Assembly (NCBI RefSeq): GCF_000002235.5 | Contig: NW_022145528.1 | Coordinates: 620,001 to 684,000 of the forward strand | DNA length: 64,000 nt | Source of the DNA: Strongylocentrotus purpuratus | Taxonomy: Eukaryota; Echinodermata; Echinoidea; Camarodonta; Strongylocentrotidae | Reading direction: 5' to 3' | In this document: piece by piece, positions 10,748 to 21,248 of the stretch | Numbering within the stretch: position 1 is the stretch's first letter | How the letters are laid out: each line of letters starts with the position of its first letter | Made by a program: the position numbers and the translations under genes | Notes under the pieces: generated by a model | What the model was told of the DNA's origin: nothing | Databases searched by the model: none | What the model saw: only the letters and a program-made list of their open reading frames with translations

Positions 10748-12198
10748 ACCGGTGTCCCTTATCACTATGGCCCCCGTGAACTTGGTAAAATGGCTGTACC
10801 CTTGCAGTATTGAGGCCGGATGTTCGTTGCACTGTTACTCTTCGGTCTTGAGGGGCTGCGGTCTCGTGAACAACTCTGACCATCGGAAGGTCCAAGAGAC
10901 CGAAATCTTCGGTCTCCCACCGCCCCGCCTCCATGCCTACACTTGGCTCTAGACAGTGGTAGCAGTCTGCAACGAAAAATCAATCGGTTCCGTTGCGTCT
11001 ATTGGTACAGGTTTTAATATATTAGCAGCCGGCTTCTTTTTGCCAGGAAGTAATTACTTTTTTATATTAATATATCTCTTTATTCTTCACTAATAATGAT
11101 TACATTAACATGATAATACCGCATCGGAAGGAAGACAATAATCTTTGATGGGAGGGAGTCTTTCCTTTACAGCGGACGAGATTAATAAAACCTTAATCAA
11201 ACTATCAAACCCTAAAGATAAAAGGTTGTATTCTGAAGTGAATATATCCGGAGAAACCGAAAGCTGCTTTTGGTATTCAAATAATGTACCCCCTGGTAAA
11301 TATTTGAGATCGCTACAATCACGATAATTTGCCGCTTGGAAGACGCTGCAAAACGAAACTATTTTTTCGATGTTTTAGCGTCCAGTTAATCCCACGGTTT
11401 TATGTAAGGGGCGGTCTGACAAAGATGTGTTGCCATGGTGTTGCCTATGTGGTGCATGGTCGTCTGTTAATAAAGAGGGGGCACCTTCTTTCATTTCATA
11501 GTAATTCATACTACAGTAATCGTGTCAAATCATGTAAAGAATTGTAGCACGGCAAGTGTACTACTAACGGGGGGATGCATGACCCACTCCCCGCCCATTC
11601 TTGGAGTATATGGACTATATTCGTTTTTAAATGGACACAGTTCACAGTCAATTTCTCCTCTTTCTCGCTCGTTTTAAACGTATATGGGAACAGAAAAGTA
11701 ATTCTAATTATTCGATTAATTATGAGGTTTAATATTTTCAAATATAAGACTTTCCTTTAAAGAAATATAAGGGATATAATTTGTTTTATGGCATTAAATC
11801 ACAGATTAAGATCATCAGAGTATTAAAACTGTTTGTAGAAGTGAATAATATCTCTTTTTAATTTAATAACATGAATGAATTAGATATGTTTATTTATGCC
11901 TGGGGACCAACCATGAACATCACCGTCTGAAGGACACGAATCAGTTTTGAACCGGGGCACGTCAGAGTTGGTTTATAGGCAAAGCCCGGACAGATTAGCT
12001 GACCAACTAACATCTACCCTAAAATTACGTTGAATTGTATCCCCCCGTCATGTTTTCCCTCATCAAAACAAAAACTACTTTCATGGCGAACTCATTATGA
12101 CTCACTGATCTTCTAGAAACAGGCGTCTTGGTGATTATATAAGGTGATATCCACTGAGAAGAACCTGACTGTCATGCCTTTGGCCTTGCTAGTGGATG
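10748..12198. other. No gene recognised
   Basis: GC is locally higher at 10770-10960, where ORFs exist on both strands, but none shows a motif. A hairpin of GAGACCGAAATCTTCGGTCTC occurs at 10897-10917. The rest is AT-rich with short ORFs of under 80 codons and no support. Confidence 0.35.
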
Positions 12199-12440
12199 AG
12201 TGGCGTAGCTACAGATGGGGGCAAGGGGGCATGTCCGCCCCCACCCCCTCTCCCAAACAGAATGGCGCAATCATAATGAAGAGGAAGAAAGAGCCGGGGA
12301 ATAGAATGAAGACAGGGATGGCATTTAAAAGAGAAGATGGTAGGACCTAATCCCACACCTTCCCCTTAATTGTATGCACCCAAAAGGACTCCCCCCTCTC
12401 CAATGAAAGCAAGCGCCCCCTGAACCGACACCATGCCACT
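12199..12440 (+). mobile_element. hAT-like MITE with GTGGCGTAGC-type ends
   Basis: The left end AGTGGCGTAGCTACAGATGG and, on the other strand, the right end AGTGGCATGGTGTCGG resemble the widespread CAGTGGCGTAGC-type termini of short hAT-like elements. The interior is rich in C and G runs. The inverted repeat is imperfect (about 8 of 11 positions) and no target duplication was confirmed. Confidence 0.4.
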
Positions 12441-12723
12441 GCTTATGCCTGGCAGATTGTGCATTACCTCATTGTGGCGGTCAACTAAAGAGAAGAAAAT
12501 TGGAAAGGGAAACTCACCGCCCTTCCATGTCCTCGTTCCCACAATTAAATATTGGGATTTAGATCTTAGGCCTAGGTTCCTGTAGCCTTTGGCTATTCAT
12601 TGTGAGGCATGGTCAAGTGACAAGAGAAAAGCCCTTGTGAAACTCTCTCTTAGAATTATATAGAATATAAGGTAAATGCATTTTCATTTTTATACATTCA
12701 TGTATGTGTATTAGGATGGCCAA

Positions 12724-12987
12724 TAGTAGAAGTAGAAGTATATGCAGAAGTAGAAGTATAGTAGTAGAACTAAAAGTAGAAGAAGTAGTATAGTAGTAGA
12801 ACTAGAAGTCATAGAAGAAGTAGTAGAAGTAGAAATAGAAGTAGAAGTATAGTAGTAGAACTACAGGTAGAAGAAGAACTATGGAGAATAAGAAGAAGTA
12901 GTAGAAGTAGAAGAAAGGGTAGAAGTAGCAGTATAATAGAGAAGTGGTTAAAGAATATACAAGAATTGTTGTTTCTATCATTAGTAA

Positions 12988-13037
<50 letters not shown>

Positions 13038-13040
13038 ATA

Positions 13041-13095
<55 letters not shown>

Positions 13096-13138
13096 AAGTA
13101 GTAGTAGTAGTATAGCAGTAGTAGTAGTAGTAGTAGTA

Positions 13139-13202
<64 letters not shown>

Positions 13203-13388
13203 CAGTAGTGGTGATGATGGTGGTGGTGGTGGTATTAGTAGGAGGAGGAAAAGTAGCGCAGTGTAGTTATAGAAGTAGAAGGAGAAGAAGTAGTAGAAGT
13301 AGAAGTAGGGGTAGAAGTAGCAGTATAACAGAGAAGTGTTTAAAGAATATAAAAGTATTGTTGTTTTTATAATCATTAGTAGCAGTAA

Positions 13389-13421
<33 letters not shown>

Positions 13422-13500
13422 AAGTAGTAGTAGTAGTAGTAGTAGCAGTGGTTGACTTTGTCATTGTTGTTGTTGCTGTCGCTGTTTCCGTAGAAGTAGT
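12724..13500 (+). repeat. Large (AGT)n / (AGTAGA)n microsatellite block
   Basis: The block starts as a degenerate AGTAGAAGTAG array (12724-12940) and becomes near-pure TAG/AGT repeats (about 12988-13205). An interruption (13206-13375) repeats the lead-in AGAGAAGTG..TTAAAGAATATA..GTATTGTTGTTT that also precedes the first pure array at 12940-12977. A second pure array follows at 13383-13447. All ORFs here (poly-Ser, poly-Val, poly-Tyr, poly-Leu) are artefacts. Confidence 0.93.
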
Positions 13501-13813
13501 AGAATTCTATCTTGTTATTGAAGAAAAGGTATTTATCGCGGCCGTCAGATTCGTCCTTACCATCACGCGGAGGCCCGTTAATTTTCATGCCGGCTTCTGT
13601 GTCAAAATTGTCACACATTTTAAAAAGAAATACTCATGATTTATTTTATTTTCATAGAAATGTTATCTAACAATGGGAGCAGATGTTGCTATTCATAGAC
13701 CAGTGGCATTGATATGTTGGTCATTAAAAACGTTACCTGTCAATCGATTCTCAGAACCAAAGATTTACTGGTCCTTGGAAGAGTATGAAAAACGATGAAG
13801 TAGCACTGGTGGA

Positions 13814-13935
13814 GGTGTCGTGGTCTTGTGTATAAATCCTCAAACAACGAAGCACAATGTACGTTGTTCGAATCCCTGCAAGAGCACATTTGCCACTCTC
13901 CACCCAGGTGATGCGCAGGAAGAAATACAAATGAA
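13814..13935 (+). mobile_element. tRNA-derived SINE remnant
   Basis: The start GGTGTCGTGG matches the head of the SINE at 15871, followed by a B-box-like TTGTTCGAATCC near 13864-13875. The body fragment CATTTGCCACTCTCCACCCAGGTGATG matches the ACATTTGCCACACGCCTCCCAGGTG of that copy. The middle of the head has diverged and the 3' half is missing. Confidence 0.55.
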
Positions 13936-14036
13936 AACGTTGAATTTGCCTTTTTATGGTTTTTTCCTGGGGTAACAATCTCATGCAGGAAAAAAAAACA
14001 AATACTAATACTGCGAGGGCTATCTTTGATAAATTG

Positions 14037-14400
14037 TCATGATTTATTCACATTCGCAGACCACAGAAATTGATATCCTCAAGATCCCAACCTTCGTAAA
14101 CTGAAGATTTACTGGTCTTTACTGGCCAGATTATAACAAAAACATTGACATTAAAATTTGTTATATTATAGGAACATATTGATGCTGAATTTGAATCGGT
14201 ACCACATCACACATATTACATTGTGCTCATAATTGATACAGAAAATGTATATCCTCAACCTTCGAAAACTGAAGATTTTACTGGTCTTTACTGATCGATT
14301 AATAAAAACATTGACATTAAAATGTGTTTGACATAACAAATTTGATTACAGATTCTAGGAATATATTGCTGAGTGATTTTAATCGGTGCCACATTATATT
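14037..14400 (+). repeat. Tandem repeat of about 168 bp, two recognisable units
   Basis: The segment CTGAAGATTT(T)ACTGGTCTTTACTG occurs near 14101 and again near 14269. It is accompanied in both units by CATTGACATTAAAAT, by a TATCCTCAA lead-in and by a downstream GAATCGGT/TTAATCGGTRCCACAT segment. The spacing gives a period of about 168 bp. A weaker related stretch near 13749-13777 (AACCAAAGATTTACTGGTCC) may be an older unit. No coding sequence is seen. Confidence 0.7.
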
Positions 14401-14871
14401 ATACCCACCATATTATGATCATAACTACTAATGAAACACAGGTTCTTTATGGGGGCATTCACTTCGAGAGCATCTAAGCATTTGCTCTGTACTAAAAATA
14501 AAACAAATCAGATATGTCTACTTTTCCGAAAGAAAATATTCAATCATACATGCATCCTAAATATATCATTACTGTAAATATGTTTCCATACAACCCCTGT
14601 ATGAAATGAATCTATTTCGTCATCAATACCTAAGAAAATGAACGTTTATGGAACTATTGTACAGACAAAATCGGATGGACCTCGCAAGATACGTCACAGT
14701 GTTGCCAATTTGGTTTCACTGATCACACAATACTTTCTTTTTTATAATCAGATTTTGCTCGAAGTTTCACTGACCTGTTCCTCTCATTTTTCGGCTTCTA
14801 TTATTAAAACCAAGTTAATATCAGAATGGACTTCCCTTTTAAAGTCTCAATGTTTTATTTTATTTACGAAA
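14401..14871. other. No gene recognised
   Basis: An 83-codon ORF (14638-14889) has no recognisable domain. No repeat was recognised here. Confidence 0.35.
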
Positions 14872-15005
14872 GGAAGCTTGTACAATTAGCAAGTAAAGCA
14901 ATGAATACACTCGGACCCAAATACAGCTACATCAATTCAGACGCATTAAAACTAATTAAGATATTACGTAATACGTTAAAGCGCCTGAGACTATTCGAAG
15001 GAAGG
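14872..15005 (+). other. Possible orphan exon (weak)
   Basis: One frame is open through this stretch and reads with a balanced, Lys/Leu-rich composition (KLVQLASKAMNTLG, then DALKLIKILRNTLKRLRLFE). It is preceded by a T-rich run ending in AAAG (14849-14871) and followed by GAAG|GTGAATAT, a good splice donor context. I recognise no protein family. There is no second exon that I can join to it, and a chance ORF of this length is entirely possible. Confidence 0.12.
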
Positions 15006-15500
15006 TGAATATTGCTTGCACAAGGAATGCCTCCTTGTCCGATACTCCCTCGGCCCCTTCCTCCCGTATAACAAACAAATAAACAAATAAACAAAACAAA
15101 AACCAGAAACTAATTAGATGTTTTTCATCGATAAACCTATTTAAGAGGTTGAATATCCTTTTTTTGTGTGTGCAACAAGTAATGTCAATGATCAATTTTA
15201 CGATTAACAATAAATTGACATTGTTAACAATTAGGCATAAACACATAAACTAAATCGGCAACATTATAGTCCTAACAATCGACTACGTATGTATAGAACG
15301 TTAAAGCCCTCTAAAGTGTTGGGAGCCCAAGAAAATTGATGGCAAAATTTCACTTAATTGGTATCAGAATGAGAGAGAGGATGTCATTTAAGAAACATTT
15401 CTGCAAGGATTTTCAAAACAAATGTATTCTAAGTCGAATATTGATGAATGAATATCACAGGTAAGTTCATTTCACACTAAGTTTATTTTTATATGTGCAT
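15006..15500. other. No gene seen
   Basis: This is AT-rich DNA with a short AAACAAAT tandem (about 15069-15100). No supported ORF was found. Confidence 0.35.
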
Positions 15501-15572
15501 TGTAAATGTTTATAACCTGTTTGTTTTTGTTTTTACTGAATTTGAAATAAATGAATCAATCAATATTTAGTA
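15500..15572 (+). mobile_element. Probable non-LTR retrotransposon 3' tail
   Basis: The sequence ends TTTGAAATAAATGAATCAATCAAT, an AATAAA-like signal followed by a short AATC tandem. This is the usual form of the 3' end of non-LTR elements and, less often, of a processed transcript. No upstream coding sequence survives. Confidence 0.3.
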
Positions 15573-15870
15573 TTTTGTATTATTTTATCAATATATTTGT
15601 CTTCAAACACATTTTTTGTGAGGAAGTCTTTGCAGAAGAGTGTCTTAAATGACATCGAGGCTTCACACCTGATAGGCCATTGGTGATTATCTTGTCGGCA
15701 TACCACTGTCGCTCTGTGCGTCACTAATTACCGGCAATTAATTAACAGCATTGCTTGTGCTTGCGTGTCTGCGGTCACGACCAATAGAACAATCAACAGT
15801 ACTGTTAGATAATTATGACATGTTAATCGCTTATAGTCCCTCTGGATTAAATCACGTAGTCTTGTTTAAA

Positions 15871-16206
15871 GGTGTCGTGGACGAGTGGATATGTCACCGG
15901 ACTGTGGATCACAAGGTCCGCGGTTCAAGTCCCACCGCGGCACTAATGTCCTTTGGCAAGACATTGATCTACATTTGCCACACGCCTCCCAGGTGTTAAA
16001 TGGGTACCCTGTAGATTGCGAAAGATTAGCAAGTGTGCGCTTGTGAAAAATGACATCTGACTGGAATGCTCCACAGGGAGTTGAGAATGTGCATACACTG
16101 TGTGCGGGAAAGCCTGAATCCGATGACCGGGGTAAAAATATAAATATCTTTAAAGCGGATTGAGAGGGCTTTCGGTCCTGAAAAGTGCTATATAAGAACT
16201 AGCTAT
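15871..16206 (+). mobile_element. tRNA-derived SINE, best-preserved copy
   Basis: The head is tRNA-like, with an A box TGGACGAGTGG (15878-15888) and a B box GGTTCAAGTCC (15922-15932) inside a CCGCGG...CCGCGG T-arm. These are the internal RNA polymerase III promoter elements. The body contains CCTCCCAGGTGTTAAATGGG, then CTGGAATGCTCCACAGGGAG, then GATGACCGGGGTAAAA. The 3' end is AAAAGTGCTATATAAGAACTA. Related copies or fragments lie near 1188, 3318, 13814 and 35821. The head does not fold as a complete modern tRNA. Confidence 0.8.
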
Positions 16207-16335
16207 TTTTTACAAATTATTATCCTTTTTTTTTTTAAAGGACTTGATGACGGTTGCACACGAGGCGTTATTTTCTGACGTAGGCTTGCGTCAGCGTTTG
16301 GCGCCATTTTGTTTAAAATGACACTGTACAAAATC
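16207..16335. promoter_or_regulatory. Short cluster of CG-containing motifs (weak)
   Basis: TTTGGCGCC (E2F-like) and CGCCATTTTG (YY1-like) overlap near 16297-16312, with CTGACGTAGG just upstream (about 16275-16285). This is only a motif cluster. No transcript start can be assigned. Confidence 0.15.
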
Positions 16336-16595
16336 TTAATGCAAATGGAAACGATGAAAAACATTACGTTAAAGCCCCACTGCACTACTTATAGCTACTT
16401 GCGCCCTCAATATAACAAACAATGCCTAATCGGTGACCGCTGGTCCCCCATGATCCTCTTCTTCTTAAGTAATTGAGAGCTGAGTTAATGAGAGAGCCAT
16501 CTGTCAGTGACCACGCAGGGTGGTCTCATCCCCCGGGCCAAACAAGTACAGATGGGCTTTAATGCAAATGGAAACGGTTAAAAACATTACGTTAA
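16336..16595 (+). repeat. 33-bp tandem duplication interrupted by a MITE
   Basis: A unit beginning TTAATGCAAATGGAAACG and ending AAAAACATTACG occurs at 16336-16368 and again at 16559-16591, with 2 differences. Each unit begins with TTAA, and TTAA also follows the second (16592-16595). The MITE at 16369-16562 lies exactly between the units. Confidence 0.85.
16369..16562 (+). mobile_element. TTAA MITE family A, copy 4
   Basis: TTAA (16369-16372) is followed by AGCCCCACTGCACTACTTAT and the complete family A body. It ends AAGTACAGATGGGCTTTAA with TTAA at 16559-16562. The length of 194 bp agrees with copy 2. It sits at the junction of a 33-bp direct duplication of its own flank. Confidence 0.88.
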
Positions 16596-16857
16596 ATTAC
16601 TGACGATTTAATGCACACATAATATAATGTCTTCATAAGCTTTACTGATAAAGGTAATTACTCCTCCATCCAAATGGTGTTTGTGGTGTGTACAACAGTC
16701 ATTAATAAGTTCGACAGCGTTTGGAAGTTATAGACTAGGAAAGTTTAGAAACTCAAAAATCTCCACTAAACTCAACGCATTTTTGTTGAGGATTAGAAAA
16801 TGAAAGCTGATTTTTTAACACGCATAAACGGATATATTATATGACCCAATTGGACCT

Positions 16858-17232
16858 TTAAAGGTAAAGACCAGTTATGGTCATGCGATTGCATTGTGAA
16901 AGAAACGTTGTGGAATCGATCAGAAAAGGTTGATCATCTAGCATCTAGCATCTGCAAGGTTCTGGAATCATCAAAATGATAAGAAATTTGGTCCATTCTT
17001 CGTAAAGTTACAAGCACTATACACAGAAAGATGTATATGGGACTACCCTATATCTCTCACAGACCATGAGAGAAACAAATTTACCAAAGATATGAATTAG
17101 TAGGCGGTTTCCCGGCAAATTTTTTTATCATCATGTATTAGTCAAAACATATTCTTTCACATGATTGGTAATGAGAGCTTCCATTTCATTTTTTGAAATT
17201 GGGGCGTTTCCAATACTGGTCTTTACCTTTAA
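16858..17232 (+). mobile_element. TTAA MITE family D, copy 1
   Basis: The ends are long, near-perfect inverted repeats. The left reads TTAAAGGTAAAGACCAGTTA and the right, on the other strand, reads TTAAAGGTAAAGACCAGTAT (18 of 20 identical, and homology continues with TGG). TTAA occurs at both edges. The 375-bp interior shares GCGATTGCATTGTGAAAGAA and AAGGTTCTGGAATCATCAAA (inverted) with the copy at 34085. It is non-coding. Confidence 0.87.
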
Positions 17233-17279
17233 AGAGATATACAAACCAAACCAACTTTCTTCGTTATTTTTTATTTATT

Positions 17280-17310
<31 letters not shown>

Positions 17311-19330
17311 ATTTATTGTTTTTTTTTGGGGGGGGGATTAGTGTCGTTTTTGTTCATGTTGTGTTATTTTTGTTTTGTTGTTGTTGTTTCGAAATGGTTT
17401 ACGAGCACTAGAACAACATGTTGGGTGATAATCGTATTTTACAAAAACTTCCCTTTGAAGCTTTAAGAATTTTAATCTCAAATTTAGACGTTATAGTACC
17501 TTGAACCCAATTTGTAAACTCCTTTGAAGGAAGTGGAAAATGTTCATTATTTTCATATAAGACCAATCTCAAACCGCTGAGACAATCAACTTTCCACGCA
17601 CGGAATCCGGCGAACTTAATTGATTTATTTCTTAAAGACAATCACATGATTCACAGGTAGCGTTCAAGCATGATAATCATAACCACATTCTTGATAACAT
17701 TTTTCCTATTCCAAAGGATGTATCTGTAATCATTTAATTATTCCAAAGCATGCTATATCAAAGAGATCATTGTTTATACCGGAATACAAACGGATATCCG
17801 CGGCATGGTATCTACCGGATATCTATCTGACACGCGTGCAGTTTCGATTGCATCCGGAGCTGGTGTGGCCCACTTTATGCCCTTTGCTTTTGGCGGGAAG
17901 ATTACCATGCTTCTTCTTTATCTTCAATGTACTATTTTGTTTTCTCTTTGCAAAATTATGAAGTAATTTATCTTTGCATTTGTCTGCCTTCTTTTTTGCA
18001 GTGTTTATCCTTCTAAAAGGAACCATTTTGCATAGCTGGCGCCGGGAGGAGGAGGGAGGGGGGGGGGGGGCAATCAGTAGAAGAATTTATCCCAGTAGTT
18101 TAAACCCCCCCCCCCCCCGCCTTTCTCCCAGATTTCCAGATGCGTTGACGAGAAGAAAAAAAAGGTCCCAAAGGTTCAATATTGTCGATAACAATCATAG
18201 GAGATAATTATGTCAACAAAAATTATGAATGTGGTATATCAACCCACCCCCCCCCCCCTCTTAATACGCCCCATAGCTCGAGTCAATGACTCAAAAAGTG
18301 TTACGAGAGACATTAACATTTTTGACTTTCAAAAGAAAGGAAAGGGAAATTCAAACTTTCCCTTTTATGGACAGATAAAGGTCAGAGCATCGAGCTTATA
18401 GAAAGTACAAATACCGTTTTCTTGGAACGACCGGAAAAGCCCTTGATGTTCAAAATAACTCCTTTTTTGGTGGGGGGGGGGGGGGGGGGTTGTCAATTGG
18501 TAGATCAGACAACGACCTTTTCAATGCTTTTAACACGGAAACAGTGTACAGAGAGTTTGAAGACCAAAAATGTAAATGGGAATCAGATTGATGAAGAAAA
18601 AGAGTTTGCTATGAATTTATTTAGCTCAATAAAATCATTGAGATAGAAGCCGTTGGAACTGCCCTTCTCGAAATAAAATGGCGAAAAAGAGGGGGAAGGT
18701 GGAGATATTAAGAAAATAAAACGATGAGTAGAATAAGGCAAGGGGAACTGTACGCCCCCTCCTGCATCCTCCCCTCACTTGATCGTCTTGTTCGCTCGCA
18801 TGTCATCCATCGAGTAAGTCCAGTCCCCCCCCCCCCCTCTCCCCGTCCCGCCCCCCTCTTCAATGTTATAACCCACGCTCTGCCATTCAAATATCTTTTT
18901 TTTCAAGGACACTAAGGCGACTGACATCTAACATCAATATAGAAAAACAGATGACAAAATAAGCAATATCCTGACATTTTTGATTGCATTTAATCGTTTT
19001 TTTACCTTTGATGAAGTGCTGGGCTCCATTGGGCCCGGTACATTATTATCATAATATTGATTGATTAATCTTGGTTTCGTACTCAAATTAGTCATAATGC
19101 CTATTAATGCATTTCTATTTCAGAGCTATGAAAATAATATTGGCTATTGTTTACTTTTTGATTGAAGAGTAAAATTCGAACTTATTAACAAGGCTTACAC
19201 TGAGGAAGGTAGCTGTTAAAGTAGTTTGGGCATAATTACACATTTGGCTAATGTCTTAAATATTTCGGACGCTATATTAATCCATAAATAATGATAATAA
19301 TAACAATAATAATGATAAGAACAATAGTAA
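17233..19330. other. No gene recognised; several homopolymer runs
   Basis: The stretch holds T9G9 at 17319-17336, G runs near 18059-18070 and 18472-18489, and C runs near 18105-18118, 18246-18258 and 18824-18836. ORFs of 60-77 codons through these runs have Pro/Gly stretches from the homopolymers and no domains. Confidence 0.4.
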
Positions 19331-19397
19331 TATTAACAATTTCTCTCTCTCTCTTTCTTTTTCTTTTTTCTTTCTCTCTCTCTCTCTCTCTCTCATC
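19331..19397 (+). repeat. CT-rich microsatellite
   Basis: An imperfect CT repeat with TTTC interruptions, next to an AATAATAAC-rich stretch (19290-19320). Confidence 0.85.
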
Positions 19398-20044
19398 AAA
19401 CAATTTAATCAAAATTTCAACAAACAGTGGATTATTTATTGTTTTCTTAAAATATCCAGAGTAAAGAATAAACAATACTGGGCTTAACTATTCATTAACC
19501 AATTTACTAAGCAATACTTTAATTATTGCAAGATATGATGAGAGGTGTCGGCGAAAAGCGGTCAGTTTGCTTGCGGTCACTAATTCGGTTACTCGTGTCA
19601 ATTTCTTCGGAAGCTGACAAACCGCTAAGTAATTAAAGTCCAAACCCCTTCCTTCCTAAAAGAGATAATATTCTAGTGGAAATATTGGATTATCCTTCGA
19701 GCTGTTAGTGGTCTTAATTGTATTTCGAACGAGGAAGTTATTTGTAGCTTGTTTCAATTAGAAGTATTTCTTCTTCTCGCCTACTGTCTTTAATTATTGG
19801 CATATTATGATTTATTGTATCTGATTTTGTTTCGAGTAACAAATATGTTGCTGTTATCGTGGATGTATTTCATCCTTTGATGAATCATACACCATTTTGT
19901 ATTGGTGATTCTCTCACGAGAGGTTTTTTTTTTTTTTTTTTTAATAAATTACTTTAAAGGCTATGTGTTCTTTGTTTTTCGTTGTAGACGAACTCAAGTC
20001 ACAATATGTAAAGATGATGTTTCGTTCTCTTTAAGAAGCCGAGC

Positions 20045-20047
<3 letters not shown>
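19398..20047. other. No gene seen
   Basis: This is AT-rich DNA with a T run at about 19925-19941. Nothing was recognised. Confidence 0.35.

Positions 20048-20090
<43 letters not shown>
20048..20090 (+). repeat. (CT)n microsatellite
   Basis: A near-perfect CT dinucleotide run at 20050-20089. The 120-codon ORF crossing it (19902-20264) is a poly-Ser/Leu artefact. Confidence 0.9.
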
Positions 20091-20091
<1 letters not shown>

Positions 20092-20869
20092 CTTCATTCT
20101 CACACACTCTTTCACTCCCTTCCACCTCTGTTTTCCCTCATGCCAAAACCACTACCGTCTCTGGAACACGAATAGCGACACCTTCGGTGAATCTATCGAC
20201 AACTAAATTATCAATAATCTGCAGTAGTAGTAGTAGCAATTTTCAATACTCGTTGAGTACGTAATCTCTTCTTACAGTTTGTCTATTTACGTCATGATCA
20301 ATATTACTCCAACGACAACAATGATACTCATAAATAATTAATCATCATTAAATCGAAACAGAGTTGAACTTGGGTGCGATAAGAGGTGAGATTTGATAAC
20401 AACTTAAAATAAACTTCTTCTCACTGCTATTACCAGTAGCAGGCTGACCGTGAGGTCTTTCTTAAAATGGCAAGAGTAGCCAGTAGGTTAGTCACGGGGC
20501 CGGGGGGGGGGGCACACAGGGGAAACGCGCCCCCTCCCACCCAGTGGTGAAATATTAAAAACAAAAAAGAAGAAAGAATGAACAAGAAGTAAAGGAAAAG
20601 TGAGAAGTGGGAGGACACAAAAAAGGAGGTCCACTTCCCGTTCCCGCATCCTCTCCATGAGCGCTAGCCTTCGCATTTGAATTTCCGACCGGTGCCCCCC
20701 CCCCCCCCTCCTTCATCAATCCAGTGCCCCTCCCCCTCCAATGGTGGTCTCACGCTACACCACTGGGATAGACAATACGATAGATAACGTTGCTAATAGT
20801 CGCACTCATTATCAGTAGCGTTATGATGACATTGTTTGGTGATAGTAAATATTGAACCGGCATATCATC
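20091..20869. other. No gene seen; G and C runs
   Basis: A G run lies near 20500-20511 and a C run near 20695-20709. TGGTGTAGCGTGAGACC read on the minus strand near 20745-20761, ending in CCCAGTGG..., looks like one end of a GTGGCGTAGC-type element, but the partner end is not clear. Confidence 0.35.
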
Positions 20870-21068
20870 TTTGGTTATCTCCTCAGTCTTCGCTATTCCG
20901 TAGTCTGCGGGCACAGACGCTGATTCGACAAGGAAACATAATTCCATCAAGCCTTGATCCGAGCCTAAGTATGTCTGTGTCTGACTTTGACGTTGCCGAT
21001 GAAGAGCAGTAGTCCATTCATGCAGTCTAACAGTTCAGAAACTGTGTTACGCGTTATAACTAGCTGAC
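20870..21068 (+). repeat. Dispersed repeat family H, copy 1
   Basis: Shared landmarks are a TAGTCTGCGGGCACAGACGC block, then TCAAGCCTTGATCCGAGCC, then TATGTCTGTGTCTGACT, then CAGTCTAAC..TTCAGAAACTGTGTTACGCG. Related segments in the same order occur at 40485-40690 and 43085-43280. Copies have diverged. No termini or target duplications were identified, so the class is unknown. The minus-strand ORF (20750-20950) has no recognised domain. Confidence 0.6.
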
Positions 21069-21140
21069 AGGGGATTGTATCTGTAGACTAGGAGTTCAAA
21101 GTGTGTTACATGTATCCTGATACACATTATGTTGCCTCAA

Positions 21141-21248
21141 TTTAAGATGGGTGTAATATATTGTTTAGGGTAAAGAAATTGCCGAAGCCGTTCCTTTAAG
21201 ATGGGTGTAATATATTGTTTAGGGTAAATAAATTGCCGAAACCTTTCC
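21141..21248 (+). repeat. 54-bp tandem duplication
   Basis: Two units, 21141-21194 and 21195-21248, each start TTTAAGATGGGTGTAATATA and continue through TTGTTTAGGGTAAA and AATTGCCGAA. They differ at only a few positions (for example AAGAAATT versus AATAAATT), so the duplication looks recent. Confidence 0.9.

Noticed and set aside
12944..13464. ORFs of up to 142 codons with poly-Ser, poly-Val, poly-Leu or poly-Tyr
   Set aside because: They are translations of the AGT/TAG microsatellite, open in several frames on both strands.
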